A DNA stretch of 64,000 bases. Source: Pontiella sulfatireligans (lineage in GTDB: Bacteria; Verrucomicrobiota; Kiritimatiellia; Kiritimatiellales; Pontiellaceae). Each line of letters starts with the position of its first letter. The first letter of the stretch is position 1. Under the pieces are notes generated by a model. It was not told where the DNA came from. It saw only the letters and a list, made by a program, of their open reading frames with translations, and made no database searches. Below are positions 53,201 to 62,223 of the stretch, piece after piece. The position numbers and the translations under genes are program-made. The stretch spans positions 496,001 to 560,000 of the forward strand of contig NZ_CAAHFH010000002.1 in the NCBI RefSeq assembly GCF_900890705.1, given 5' to 3'.

Positions 53201-53204
53201 GCGG

Positions 53205-53235
53205 GATAGTACTACCGTAGTATCACAATTGTCAA
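53205..53235 (-). promoter_or_regulatory. hicAB promoter and probable HicB operator
   Basis: On the minus strand TTGACA (53235-53230), an 18-nt spacer and TACTAT (53211-53206) form a good promoter. The -10 lies in a 20-bp imperfect palindrome (53205-53224) of the form GATANTAC-N4-GTANTATC, probably the HicB operator. Transcription would start near the hicA ATG, suggesting a leaderless or very short leader. Confidence 0.55.
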
Positions 53236-53603
53236 CATGACGATTCCCTGCCGCTTTCATTGCTCCGGAAACTAAAAATTGAGCCTCTAACAAACATTAA
53301 GAGCTGGTCTCCGAAGAGCGCGCAGATCGTAAAAAACCGGACATTTCTTTGTTACCTCTGCGTTCTTTTGTGGCTAAAATTCCCAGCACTCAAAAGCCTG
53401 ATTTTAGATGGAGCGCGACGGTTGTCTTGCGTTCCTTAAACTCGCTTTGCATCATCGGAGCCATTGTGCACGCTGCCCCAGACAGAGCCTCGCCCTCCAA
53501 TCTTGTTCGTAAAAAACCCAGTGTTGCCGGGATTTGGCTTCCAATCCCGGAGAAGAGCTCTATCCTGATGGTCAAGAAACCGGATGCCCCCCGGAGGTGC
53601 GTA
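53236..53603. other. Leader region without recognised gene
   Basis: The frame of the next gene stays open through here (ATG possibilities at 53349 and 53571) but shows no protein character. It holds CGTTCTTTTGTGGCTAA (53361-53377), an inverted copy of 55026-55042, and a perfect hairpin CCGGGATT / AATCCCGG (53527-53550, 8-nt loop). Confidence 0.5.
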
Positions 53604-54332
53604 ATGATTAAATTGCTGAAATTCATCGTAGGCCTGGCCACGATTCTAATTGTTGTCGTGGTGTGTCTGGTGCTGTTCTGGCTCGGCCCCGCCGTAAAGA
53701 AAACCGTGGAGACGGTCGGCCCGAAAGCGATCGGTGCGCCACTGACCATCGAAAAACTCACCATCAATCCCCTAGGAGGCATTGTCGTGCTGGAGGGATT
53801 GTTCGTTGGCAATCCGGAAGGATTTACCGCGAAAAGCGCTGTTGAGCTAAAAAAATTCAAGGTGGCGGTCTCCCTGCTCTCACTCAGAACCGACACGATC
53901 GTCATCAAGGAAATCGTGATCGACGGGCCGGAGTTCACCTATGAGCGCAAGAAAAAAACCGACAACATCTCGGCCATTCAAAAAAACATCGAAGCGTTCG
54001 CCGGCAAGGAAGGATCTGGAGGCGGAGAAAAGCCCTCTTCCGAAAAGAAACCCACAGAAAAGAAGCCGGCCAAAAAAGTGGTTATCGAAAAGTTAGTGTT
54101 GAGAAACGGGATTGTGAAAGCCAAGATAGCCGGCATTCCAACCCCTCCACTGGCTCTTCCGGACATTGAAAAAACCGATATCGGAAAAGACAGCGGCACC
54201 ACTTGGACCGGCGTCGCCGCGGAAGTCAGCGCCACGATATACGAAGCCATCACCAGCGCAGTCGCCAATATTGGCGTCGATGGGGGCGCGGTATCCGAAA
54301 CCATTAACACCATCAAGGGCATTTTCAAATAG
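53604..54332 (+). CDS. AsmA/DUF748-like membrane-anchored protein
   Basis: The product is 242 residues from MIKLLKFIVGLATILIVVVVCLV, one N-terminal membrane anchor, with GGAGGTG upstream. VGPKAIGAPLTIEKLTINPLGGIVVLEGLFVGNPEGFTAKSAVELKKFKVAVSLLSL matches the AsmA-like chain that lines lipid-transfer or assembly bridges. A Lys/Glu-rich stretch (GGGEKPSSEKKPTEKKPAKK) follows. Much shorter than full AsmA. Role unknown. Confidence 0.8.
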   Translation: MIKLLKFIVGLATILIVVVVCLVLFWLGPAVKKTVETVGPKAIGAPLTIEKLTINPLGGIVVLEGLFVGNPEGFTAKSAVELKKFKVAVSLLSLRTDTIVIKEIVIDGPEFTYERKKKTDNISAIQKNIEAFAGKEGSGGGEKPSSEKKPTEKKPAKKVVIEKLVLRNGIVKAKIAGIPTPPLALPDIEKTDIGKDSGTTWTGVAAEVSATIYEAITSAVANIGVDGGAVSETINTIKGIFK

Positions 54333-54381
54333 CACCTCGACTCCGAACGCAAACCAACATCTATCTCTGATCACGAAGCAC

Positions 54382-54423
54382 GGAGAAACGGAGAAACAGA
54401 AATCTTCGAGCCTCCGTGTCTCC
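54382..54423. repeat. Imperfect hairpin of the GGAG repeat family
   Basis: GGAGAAACGGAGA (54382-54394) can pair at most positions with CTCCGTGTCTCC (54412-54423). It shares the GAG ladder with 48031-48096. Confidence 0.5.
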
Positions 54424-54479
54424 AGCAAAGCGGGTGGTAAAAAAGGTGTATAACAACAAGGACGCTGATAGATAACCGC

Positions 54480-54995
54480 ATGGATACGTTTACCCCAGAG
54501 CAACGGTCGCGCGTGATGAGCCGGATCCGCGGAAAAAACACGAAACCGGAGCTGATCGTCCGCTCGTTGCTGCACCGCGCGGGCTACCGCTTCAGCCTTC
54601 ACCGCAAGGACCTGCCCGGCAAGCCCGACATTGTGCTGCGCAAATACAACACGGTGGTCTTTGTCCACGGGTGCTTCTGGCACCGCCACCAAAACTGCAA
54701 GACGGCCTCCATGCCCAAATCGAACGTTGAATATTGGCAAGCCAAGTTTGAACGCAATGTGTCCAACGACCGGAAGCACATCCGCGAACTCAAAAAAATG
54801 GGCTGGAATGTCATTGTGGTCTGGGAGTGCGAGCTCAAGCAGCCGGAAAAGGTTTTAGCCAAGCTGGAAAAATCATTGACCGCCGCGTACGCAAAGCTCT
54901 CTCCTAAGGTCGTTGTATATCCAACGACAGAAAGCGCACCCCTGCCCCTCGCCGCTGAAGCGCAGGCGGAATACAAAACAAAGCCGCGCAAATAA
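54480..54995 (+). CDS. vsr: Very short patch repair endonuclease
   Basis: The product is 171 residues. Vsr signatures are all present: TPEQRSRVMSRIRGKNTKPELIVRSLLHRAGYRFSLHRKDLPGKPDIVL (catalytic Asp in KPDIV), VFVHGCFWHRHQNCKTASMPKSN (zinc and His residues) and WNVIVVWECEL. It nicks DNA 5' of T in T:G mismatches that arise by deamination of 5-methylcytosine. No cytosine methyltransferase is in the window. A C-terminal extension of about 25 residues is unlike the family. Confidence 0.96.
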   Translation: MDTFTPEQRSRVMSRIRGKNTKPELIVRSLLHRAGYRFSLHRKDLPGKPDIVLRKYNTVVFVHGCFWHRHQNCKTASMPKSNVEYWQAKFERNVSNDRKHIRELKKMGWNVIVVWECELKQPEKVLAKLEKSLTAAYAKLSPKVVVYPTTESAPLPLAAEAQAEYKTKPRK

Positions 54996-55291
54996 GGCGG
55001 GATTCACTCGCAGGGAGATCCTCCATTAGCCACAAAAGAACGTAAAGGACACAAAAGCACACAGGATAGGTCGTTGTGCTTGTTGACTTCGTCTCGCTTC
55101 GCGTGTGCCTTTTCGCGGCAATAACCCCAATGTTTATCTGCCGAACCTATGAGCCTCATCCGGACTACCTTTGCGACCTTTGCGCGCTTCTGTTAAATTC
55201 TGACAGAGCATTAGCATCAACCGAAGGCTTCGCGCTCATTTGATCTCATTCGCGGTTTAATTTCGTTGGAGCGCCATCTATAGTGGCGCGC
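54996..55291. repeat. Intergenic region with 8-bp-period AAAG repeats
   Basis: TTAGCCACAAAAGAACG (55026-55042) begins a degenerate AAAG/ACAC tandem stretch, and a reversed counterpart (CCTTTGCGACCTTTGCGCG) lies near 55170-55188. The two arms are about 65-75% complementary. No gene is seen. Confidence 0.5.
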
Positions 55292-58200
55292 ATGAACATC
55301 GTCTACAACGCCTCGGCCGGAACCGGCAAGACCTACCAGGTCACCGGCCTCTATGAAAAGCTCGTGCTTGAAGAAGGCATCGACCCGCGCAAAATCCTGC
55401 TGATGACCTTTACGGAAAACGCCGCCGCCGAACTGCGCATGCGCGTGGCGCACCGCCTACTCAAAGCGCGCCGCACCGCCGAGGCCGAAGACAACGACGA
55501 GCTGACCGAGCGCACGATAGCCGCCATGGCGCACCTGCCCTCGGCGCCGATCGGCACCATCCATTCCTTCTGCACGCGCCTGCTGCGCGAGCATGCGCTC
55601 GAAGCCGGTCTCTCGCCCGGATTTTCCGTCCTCGTCGGCGACGAACAAAAAGAACTGCTCGATCAAATCTGCCGCGACGAGCTGCTCGCCCGCCTCGGCG
55701 CCGACCCCGACTTTAAAACCTTCTGCTCCGGCGCACACATTATCGGCACCGGCGGAGGCTTCGGCACCAGCATCACCGAAACTGTACCCAACCTGATTGC
55801 TCAGGCCGGCAGTCTCGGCATCTCGCTCGAAAACGCAGAGGCCATGTTGCCCGGCCCCGTTCCCAGCGCAACACGCGTTGAATTCGAGATGATCTGCCAA
55901 CGGATCAACGAGCTCCCCAAAATCACGCCGGCCGTTCAAACCGCATTGGACATAATCCAGCAAGCGTTGCAGGAAACTGCCGATATCGAAGCGCTTGTGG
56001 ATAAGCTGGAAGAACTCGGCATTAAAAAATTCGGACGGGGTGGCGCAAAAGAAATCTCGGACGATTTTTGGGCGCTCAAAGAATCCGTCAAAGATGCCGT
56101 TCGCTACCGCGAGCGTTTCCCCGCCGCCCAGGCCTTCGCGCGCTACGTGCAGGCCGGCGCCTCCCAGTTCCAGCAGCGCAAGCACGAGATGGATGCGGTC
56201 GACTTCGACGACCAGCTGCACATGGCGGCCGAGTTGCTTCAGTCGGGTCGCGCCAAACCGGATTTTGAATATGTGATCGTCGATGAAGTGCAGGATACCT
56301 CCCGCATCCAGTGCGATTTGATCCAGTCGCTCTGGGGCGAAGAAACCAATCTAATCATCTGCGGCGATAAGAAGCAGAGCATCTACACTTGGCGCGGCGC
56401 CGACCCGCAGGTGATGCCCGATCTAGAAAACCAAATATTGAAGGCCGGCGGAAAACCCGAAAACCTGCAAACCAGCTACCGCTCCAAAGCGCCGATCCTC
56501 GATGTGGTCAACACCCTCTTCGAAGCGGTCTACGGCCAAGAAGACTATACCCCCAGCGACTGCCTGGCCCCCAACCCAGACTTTGAAACCGACGGCGAAA
56601 AGCCGTGCATCGAGTTTCTCTCGTTCGACGGCGATGAGGAGCTTTCCAAACAAGACAAGACCGCCGCCGAAATGGAGGCCGTCGCCAACCGCATCCAGTT
56701 GCTCGTGAACGGATCCAGCGAATGGAAACCCGCCTTCCGGCATGCGGACAACTTTCAACCGACGGACGACGACAACGCCTACCGGTATTCCGACATCCTG
56801 ATTCTGCTGCGCCGCACCACCCACCAGTCCGCGCTGGAACAGGCGCTGCGCCACGCCGGCGTCCCCTATACGCTAGGCGGAAAAGGGAGGGGCTTGTTCT
56901 CCCGCCAGGAAACGCGCGATGTTTCCCTCTTCCTCAACGTGGTCGCCAACCCCAACGACGCCTATTCGCTGATCGGCTTCCTGCGCTCTCCATGGGTCGG
57001 CCTATCCGACGAAGCCATCGCCGAGCTGGCTTGGAGCGACGAAGGCTTTTCAATCGACCGGCTGCAGGTCAACTATCCAACGGCCACCGATGTGGTCGAC
57101 CGCTACCGCGCGTTGCTCGGCACCAAGCTGGCGTCAGAGCTCGTGCGCATGCTGATCGACGAAACGGGCTACGACGCCCTGCTCGCCGGATTGCCGCGCG
57201 GCACGCAACGCTTGGCCAACCTCCGCAAGGTGCTCGACTGGCTCCGCGAAACCGAGCGCGGCGCGCAAACCACTCCGGGCACGGTGGCCCGCAAGCTCGC
57301 CGAGCAGATTGCCAATCCGCCGCAGGTGCCCGAAGCCGCCCTGCTCGATCCCGCGCAGAATGCCGTCACCATTATGACCGTCCACGGATCAAAGGGCCTG
57401 ACCAAGCGCGTCGTCTTTGTACCCGACACCAGCTTTTCCGGCGACTCCGACCGCGGCTTCGCCCGCGTCTTCTTCGATGAGCCGGCGGTTGTAGGCGGGG
57501 GCGGCGACCCCGCTTCTGCAGAAAAGGTTCCCATGCTGGGCGTCAAAATTACTGCGCCGGACAAATCCAGCGTCGCTTCGCCGGGCTTCAAGGCCGCCAA
57601 CGAACGCGCCTCAGCTGTCCGCAAACATGAATTGAAAAACCTCTTCTATGTCGCCATGACCCGCGCCCGCGACTTGGTGGTCACCTCGGCCACCGTCGGC
57701 AAACGCTCGGGAGGATGGCTCAAGAATTTAGAGCCGTTGTTCGATAAGGAAATTCCAACCCTTGCGTACTCCGACCTAAGCGAAGCCGTGGAACGGGTTG
57801 AACCCGCCGAACATGCACGACCAACCGCAAACGGTCTGGCCCAAGCGATGGACAGCCTCCCGCCCGCACCGGCCAAGCCGACGCTCCAGCGCATGCCAGC
57901 CACCCGACTGGCCAAGGAGCAAGACGAGCTGGAATCGGCGCACGACGACTTCAGCACCCATGTTCGGAGTGTAGAGAATGCCACGGCCCTCGGTTCGCTT
58001 GGGCACGCCGTGCTGGAGCAACTCGCCCTAAACGGCTGGGAGGGATCGGTCGCTGAATGGTTGGAGCAGCTACGCGATGAGTTCGACATTCCAAAAAAAC
58101 AGTCGCTCGCTCTGAAAAATCGGATCGAACAGACCCGGGAACTAATGATGGGCCTGACCACCGACATGCAGGAAATCCGCCCGGAATTCCCCTTTGTCCT

Positions 58201-58444
58201 GCATGAAGAGGATAAGCTGATCGACGGCACAGTCGATCTGCTCTGCCGCACGGCCGACGGCTTTGCCATCTTCGACTATAAGTTTACCGAAGCCGCCGAT
58301 GCTGTCACCGCAACGCAATACCGGCGGCAAATGGAGATTTATCGCAAGGCCGCCGAAAAGCTCTACCCCTACGCCGCCGAAGCCAAAATCTGGCTGGTTG
58401 CCGTATCCAGCTCAAAGCCCCGCCTGATTCCCATCGATTTTTAA
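55292..58444 (+). CDS. UvrD/RecB-like helicase with C-terminal nuclease domain
   Basis: The product is 1050 residues. Superfamily-1 motifs in order are MNIVYNASAGTGKTYQVTGLYEKL (Walker A), LLMTFTENAAAELRMRV, YVIVDEVQDTSRIQ (II), ICGDKKQSIYTWRGAD (III), LQTSYRSK (IV), VTIMTVHGSKGLTKRVVFVPD (V) and NLFYVAMTRARDLVV (VI). The C-terminal PD-(D/E)xK nuclease has IDGTVDLLCRTADGFAIFDYKF and a QYRRQMEIYRKAAEKLY helix. This is the RecB/AddA-type layout for processing double-strand breaks. No AddB or RecC/RecD partner lies within the window. ATG 55292 is chosen; a GTG at 55283 is possible. Confidence 0.92.
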   Translation: MNIVYNASAGTGKTYQVTGLYEKLVLEEGIDPRKILLMTFTENAAAELRMRVAHRLLKARRTAEAEDNDELTERTIAAMAHLPSAPIGTIHSFCTRLLREHALEAGLSPGFSVLVGDEQKELLDQICRDELLARLGADPDFKTFCSGAHIIGTGGGFGTSITETVPNLIAQAGSLGISLENAEAMLPGPVPSATRVEFEMICQRINELPKITPAVQTALDIIQQALQETADIEALVDKLEELGIKKFGRGGAKEISDDFWALKESVKDAVRYRERFPAAQAFARYVQAGASQFQQRKHEMDAVDFDDQLHMAAELLQSGRAKPDFEYVIVDEVQDTSRIQCDLIQSLWGEETNLIICGDKKQSIYTWRGADPQVMPDLENQILKAGGKPENLQTSYRSKAPILDVVNTLFEAVYGQEDYTPSDCLAPNPDFETDGEKPCIEFLSFDGDEELSKQDKTAAEMEAVANRIQLLVNGSSEWKPAFRHADNFQPTDDDNAYRYSDILILLRRTTHQSALEQALRHAGVPYTLGGKGRGLFSRQETRDVSLFLNVVANPNDAYSLIGFLRSPWVGLSDEAIAELAWSDEGFSIDRLQVNYPTATDVVDRYRALLGTKLASELVRMLIDETGYDALLAGLPRGTQRLANLRKVLDWLRETERGAQTTPGTVARKLAEQIANPPQVPEAALLDPAQNAVTIMTVHGSKGLTKRVVFVPDTSFSGDSDRGFARVFFDEPAVVGGGGDPASAEKVPMLGVKITAPDKSSVASPGFKAANERASAVRKHELKNLFYVAMTRARDLVVTSATVGKRSGGWLKNLEPLFDKEIPTLAYSDLSEAVERVEPAEHARPTANGLAQAMDSLPPAPAKPTLQRMPATRLAKEQDELESAHDDFSTHVRSVENATALGSLGHAVLEQLALNGWEGSVAEWLEQLRDEFDIPKKQSLALKNRIEQTRELMMGLTTDMQEIRPEFPFVLHEEDKLIDGTVDLLCRTADGFAIFDYKFTEAADAVTATQYRRQMEIYRKAAEKLYPYAAEAKIWLVAVSSSKPRLIPIDF

Positions 58445-58492
58445 CCGCATTTCTTGCAGCGGCCACGCATTCTGGCCTACATTTCTAAAACT

Positions 58493-59233
58493 ATGAGCGA
58501 AATCGATACTTTGGTCATCATCCCGACCTACAACGAAAAAGAAAACATTAACAGAATCACCACCGGGGTGCTGGATACATCGCCACACGTGCATATTCTT
58601 TTTGTGGACGACAATTCCCCCGACGGCACAGGCCAAATGGCCGATGCCCTGTCGGAAAAATCCGAGCGCGTCCATGTGCTCCACCGCACCTCGAAAGACG
58701 GCTTGGGCCGCGCCTACATTGCCGGCTTTAAATGGGCGCTGGAGCGCAACTATAAGTTCGTCATGGAAATGGACTGCGACTTTTCGCACGATCCCAAGGA
58801 AATCCCCAATTTCCGCGACAAGGTGATGGCCGACTCCGACCTCGTGCTGGGCTCCCGCTACGTCGGTGGCATCCGCATTATGAACTGGCCGCTTTCGCGC
58901 CTGATGCTCAGCCGCGGCGCCGGCATCTATGTGCAGATGATCACCGGCATGCCCTTCACCGATCCCACTGGCGGCTTCAAATGCTTCCGCCGCGAGGTGC
59001 TCGCCGCCTACGACTTTGATCTCGTCAAAGCCAACGGATACGGTTTCCAGATCGAAATGACCCACAAAGCTTGGATGAAAGGCTTCCGCGTCGGCGAGAT
59101 TCCGATTGTCTTCGAAGACCGCAAAGACGGCACCTCAAAAATGAGCGGCAACATTGTTTATGAAGCCCTTTGGATCGTCTGGTTCCTCGCCGTCCGCAAC
59201 GGCTTCCGACGCAAGCCGAAGAAGAAGCTCTGA
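58493..59233 (+). CDS. Polyprenol monophosphomannose synthase
   Basis: The product is 246 residues from MSEIDTLVIIPTYNEKENINRI. GT2 motifs of the DPM1 group are HILFVDDNSPDGTGQMADAL, GLGRAYIAGFKWAL, EMDCDFSHDPKEIP and LMLSRGAGIYVQMITGMPFTDPTGGFKCFRREVL. It loads mannose onto polyprenyl phosphate, and the product could feed the DUF2723 protein at 36700-39852. No strong SD and no membrane helices are seen. Confidence 0.93.
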   Translation: MSEIDTLVIIPTYNEKENINRITTGVLDTSPHVHILFVDDNSPDGTGQMADALSEKSERVHVLHRTSKDGLGRAYIAGFKWALERNYKFVMEMDCDFSHDPKEIPNFRDKVMADSDLVLGSRYVGGIRIMNWPLSRLMLSRGAGIYVQMITGMPFTDPTGGFKCFRREVLAAYDFDLVKANGYGFQIEMTHKAWMKGFRVGEIPIVFEDRKDGTSKMSGNIVYEALWIVWFLAVRNGFRRKPKKKL

Positions 59234-59324
59234 TATTGGATACAGGCAATTCTGCCCGATTACTCCTTCAATATTCACTTATCAGGTAGATCTGCCCGCT
59301 AAGTAATAGTTCGGCAGATAAAAT

Positions 59325-59813
59325 ATGAAAAAGCAAATACTCATTATTAGCCTTCTCGTTTTAGCGACAACTCTTCAGGTGATCGCAAACGACAAGGTCA
59401 AGCGTGTTGCCGACATGGAGTATATCGCCAGATTTGCCAAAGGGAGAGACATCGAAGTTTCAGATGCCTTTTGGTTGCCACTCTCTTTTCCAAGAGATGA
59501 ATTCGAGGTGGCACTCAAACAATACCTGAAGGAGCAGTCTCAAAAAACAACTGACAAACGAATGCTCGTTGCTCTGAAAGAAGTTGAATCTAAGATGCCA
59601 AAATTCAAAATTGAATATGCAGGCGTTACAAGAAACGGGAAAAAACTGATTTTGTGCCAAATGCATTTGATGCACACATTTCTTCCTGATGAGGATGAAG
59701 TTGAGTACTCCAGCTTTAGCTCAATTTGTGATGGAGGAACATCTGTGTGCACATCTGTTTTTGATCCTGAAACTAAAAAGGTTTTGTCTTTAATTTGGAA
59801 TGGTGAAGCATAA
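59325..59813 (+). CDS. Hypothetical secreted protein
   Basis: The product is 162 residues. MKKQILIISLLVLATTLQVIAN is a clear signal peptide. The rest has no family that I recognise. CQMHLMHTF and SICDGGTSVCTSVFD give three cysteines in the mature part. It is markedly more A+T-rich than its neighbours and stands alone, so it may be acquired. The upstream leader has the direct repeat TCTGCCCG (near 59251 and 59291). Confidence 0.7.
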   Translation: MKKQILIISLLVLATTLQVIANDKVKRVADMEYIARFAKGRDIEVSDAFWLPLSFPRDEFEVALKQYLKEQSQKTTDKRMLVALKEVESKMPKFKIEYAGVTRNGKKLILCQMHLMHTFLPDEDEVEYSSFSSICDGGTSVCTSVFDPETKKVLSLIWNGEA

Positions 59814-60380
59814 AAAAACCGAACCACCATTAAGCCCTTCTGAGTAAAGCCAAAAAGTCCCCCGCCTCAATCTTCGTGTTTTTACCAACTTACACTATCG
59901 ATTGATCGATCCAACCTGGTCTCAACTCGTGCCGTTTTTATTTCTACATGGGCGAGTGGAGCAAGGCTCCCTCAAACAACCGTGCGGGCTCAGGCGGCCA
60001 GGTCTCCCGTCTTTCGGCGGGTGGCGGCTGTCACGGATTACTAAGATCCATGACGTCCCAGAAAATCATGCGGTACTTCCCTATGCGCTACCTATTCAAG
60101 AAAACATCGGTTGTCTGCGGTATTCTTCCGGTGCAACCTGCGGTTGCGGTGGAAGGCAGAGTCCAGTTTGGTGCGGGCTTGCGACAGGGTCGGCTCCTTA
60201 TCAAAACAGGTTCTATAAAAACCGGAGGCGGCGGTACCAATCAAGCGGATCGGGTACGGGTTCTTTCCATCACGGCTGCTTCGGGTTCGAACCATTTAAT
60301 TATGCCGTGCATCGGATGACCACTCTTGTCCCAATTAGAACGTCCGGATCACCACCGCCTCCTTAAAAGTATAAATTAAA
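59814..60380. other. Gene-free region beside the IS110 remnant
   Basis: The 567 nt contain overlapping frames up to 154 codons on the plus strand, but none reads like protein (low complexity, no motifs). It lies downstream of the IS110-like fragment on that fragment's strand and could be the element's non-coding end, which in IS110-family elements can encode a bridge RNA. I could not identify such a structure by eye. Confidence 0.35.
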
Positions 60381-60625
60381 TCATCGTCTTCCCTTTATGA
60401 GCTGATCGACAGAAAATCCGGTCTTGCGGTCGAGCATGAAGTAGACCGCACGGGCAATCTTTGCGGCGACAATGGCATTGGCCGTGTGCTTGCCTTTCTT
60501 GCGTTCGAGCCGCTCGAAATAGGCATTGAGCATCGGGTCGGCCCGCTTGCCGAGGATGGCCGCCTGCATGAACGCCCACTTCAAATACGGATTGCCCATC
60601 TTGCGCCCTTTGGAAAAGGGGTCAG
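60381..60625 (-). pseudogene. IS110-family transposase, C-terminal fragment
   Basis: About 80 residues survive: KMGNPYLKWAFMQAAILGKRADPMLNAYFERLERKKGKHTANAIVAAKIARAVYFMLD, the Transposase_20 C-terminal domain of IS110 elements. The upstream part is cut off at the left end of the IS4-type element, near 60625. The N-terminal RuvC-like domain is absent on the far side, so it was deleted or lost in a rearrangement. Confidence 0.85.
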
Positions 60626-60629
60626 TCCT

Positions 60630-62220
60630 GAATGCCACTTCCTTAAGGGCTTCTGTCGCACACAAAAAATCGCAGTTTTAGGGCAAAAACCCATACTATA
60701 CTCTTGATATATACCAAGAAGAATGCGAGTGTCTTGCATGAAATATACAGCACCCTTCCTTCCAGGACTCCATCTTCAATCGCTCCGTAAAAAACCGCGC
60801 TCTACGGCACAAATAATGGCCGATGAAATGATGCATAAAAAAGACAAATCGCTGCTGGGTCTAAAAGCCTGTTTCGGACGTTTTATTCCCGAATCTTTTT
60901 TGAAAAATAATGTGAAAGGACATCATAGTCGTCACCGTATTTTCAGCAAGGAAACCACTTTCTGGGCGTTCTTCTCACAGATTATTGATGCCGATGGGGG
61001 CTGTGCAGAAGTCGTCAAAAAATTAAAAACATATCTCGCTTTCAATAGTGATCAGTCGTTGTCCGTTTCCACGGGTTCTTACTGCAAGGCGCGAAAAAAA
61101 TTAGAGGAGACGGATATGGTCGAAATCCTCCAGCACACCTCAGAGTCGTTTCATGTTAACCTCGACGATCAGCCTCTCGCGGGCCGGCGCGTTATTGTCG
61201 TTGATGGAACGGGGTTGAGCATGCCTGACACCTCTGAAAATCAAGATGAATGGCCTCAAATTTCCTCTCAAAAAACAGGGTGCGGTTTCCCGACAATGCG
61301 CCTGCTCGGCTGTTTCGATCTCGCGACGGGCGCAATTCTCAGCTATGCAGTCGGAAATAAAAAGAAACATGAACTCCCCTTGCTTCGCCAGCAGGAAGGC
61401 ACCTTCAAGGAAGGGGATATTTTCCTGGGGGACAAAGGGTTCTGTAGTTTTTATGATGTTGATCGGCTCCGAGAAAAGGGCGTTGACAGTGTCATTCCAT
61501 TAGCGCGTCGAATACCGAAAACGGAACAGACCTGCATTAAAAAGTTGGCGAACAATGATCTCCTGATTCGCTGGGAAAGGCCCGCTTGGTATAAAAAGGC
61601 ACTCCTCCCGAAAGACGAGTGGAACCAGTTGCCCAAAGAGCTTCTATTACGTCAAATCAAAGTCGATATCGAGCAGCCCGGATTCCGAGTGAAAAGCTTT
61701 TACATCATCACTACGCTACTCGATCCGCTTATCTATTCAGCAAAGAGTATCGCCGACCTCTACTATCGCAGATGGAGCGTAGAACTCTTTTTTCGCGACC
61801 TGAAAACAACCACGAAAATGGATATATTGCGTTGCAAATCCCCCGCGATGATCCGAAAAGAACTGCTTATGTATTTCATCGCTTACAATGCCATTCGGCA
61901 TTTGATCTATGAGACCGCGCACGCTCATGAAAAAGACCCCATGCGGCTGAGTTATAAAGGCGCACTACAAGCACTCCGGCAGGCGGAAGTATACTTTAAT
62001 CGAGCCGCGCTTTGCCCATCCGAAATCCTTCGGATACGGGAAAACCTGCTCGATTCGATCCGCACCAATATAATTCCCTTTCGGCCCGGAAGGAGTGAGC
62101 CGCGATGCCTTAAAAGAAGACTCAAACCCTATCAACTTTTAACACTGCATCGTCATGAAATGATCGAGATAAAGCATCGGAGTAAATATAATGCCAAAGC
62201 AGCTTAAGGAAGTGGCATTC
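60630..62220 (+). mobile_element. IS4-family insertion sequence
   Basis: Perfect 18-bp terminal inverted repeats GAATGCCACTTCCTTAAG (60630-60647) and its reverse complement (62203-62220) bound a 1591-bp unit with one transposase gene. The flanks are GGGTCAGTCCT on the left and GGGTCAGGTCT on the right, 9 of 11 identical, which looks like an old target duplication. The right repeat contains the transposase stop codon. Confidence 0.88.
60723..62207 (+). CDS. IS4-family transposase
   Basis: The product is 494 residues, complete. It is a DDE enzyme: RRVIVVDGTGLSMPDT (first Asp), GDIFLGDKGFCSFYD (second Asp) and LYYRRWSVELFFRDLKTTTKMDILRC, the Y-(2)-R-(3)-E-(6)-K signature of IS4. The C-terminus is helical and basic. 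A TATACT box lies about 24 nt upstream. It looks intact, so the element may still move. Confidence 0.95.
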   Translation: MRVSCMKYTAPFLPGLHLQSLRKKPRSTAQIMADEMMHKKDKSLLGLKACFGRFIPESFLKNNVKGHHSRHRIFSKETTFWAFFSQIIDADGGCAEVVKKLKTYLAFNSDQSLSVSTGSYCKARKKLEETDMVEILQHTSESFHVNLDDQPLAGRRVIVVDGTGLSMPDTSENQDEWPQISSQKTGCGFPTMRLLGCFDLATGAILSYAVGNKKKHELPLLRQQEGTFKEGDIFLGDKGFCSFYDVDRLREKGVDSVIPLARRIPKTEQTCIKKLANNDLLIRWERPAWYKKALLPKDEWNQLPKELLLRQIKVDIEQPGFRVKSFYIITTLLDPLIYSAKSIADLYYRRWSVELFFRDLKTTTKMDILRCKSPAMIRKELLMYFIAYNAIRHLIYETAHAHEKDPMRLSYKGALQALRQAEVYFNRAALCPSEILRIRENLLDSIRTNIIPFRPGRSEPRCLKRRLKPYQLLTLHRHEMIEIKHRSKYNAKAA

Positions 62221-62223
62221 GGG

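Noticed and set aside
59902..60366. 154-codon plus-strand frame beside the IS110 remnant
   Set aside because: No recognisable protein features; overlaps another open frame of similar quality, no SD. Treated as non-coding.
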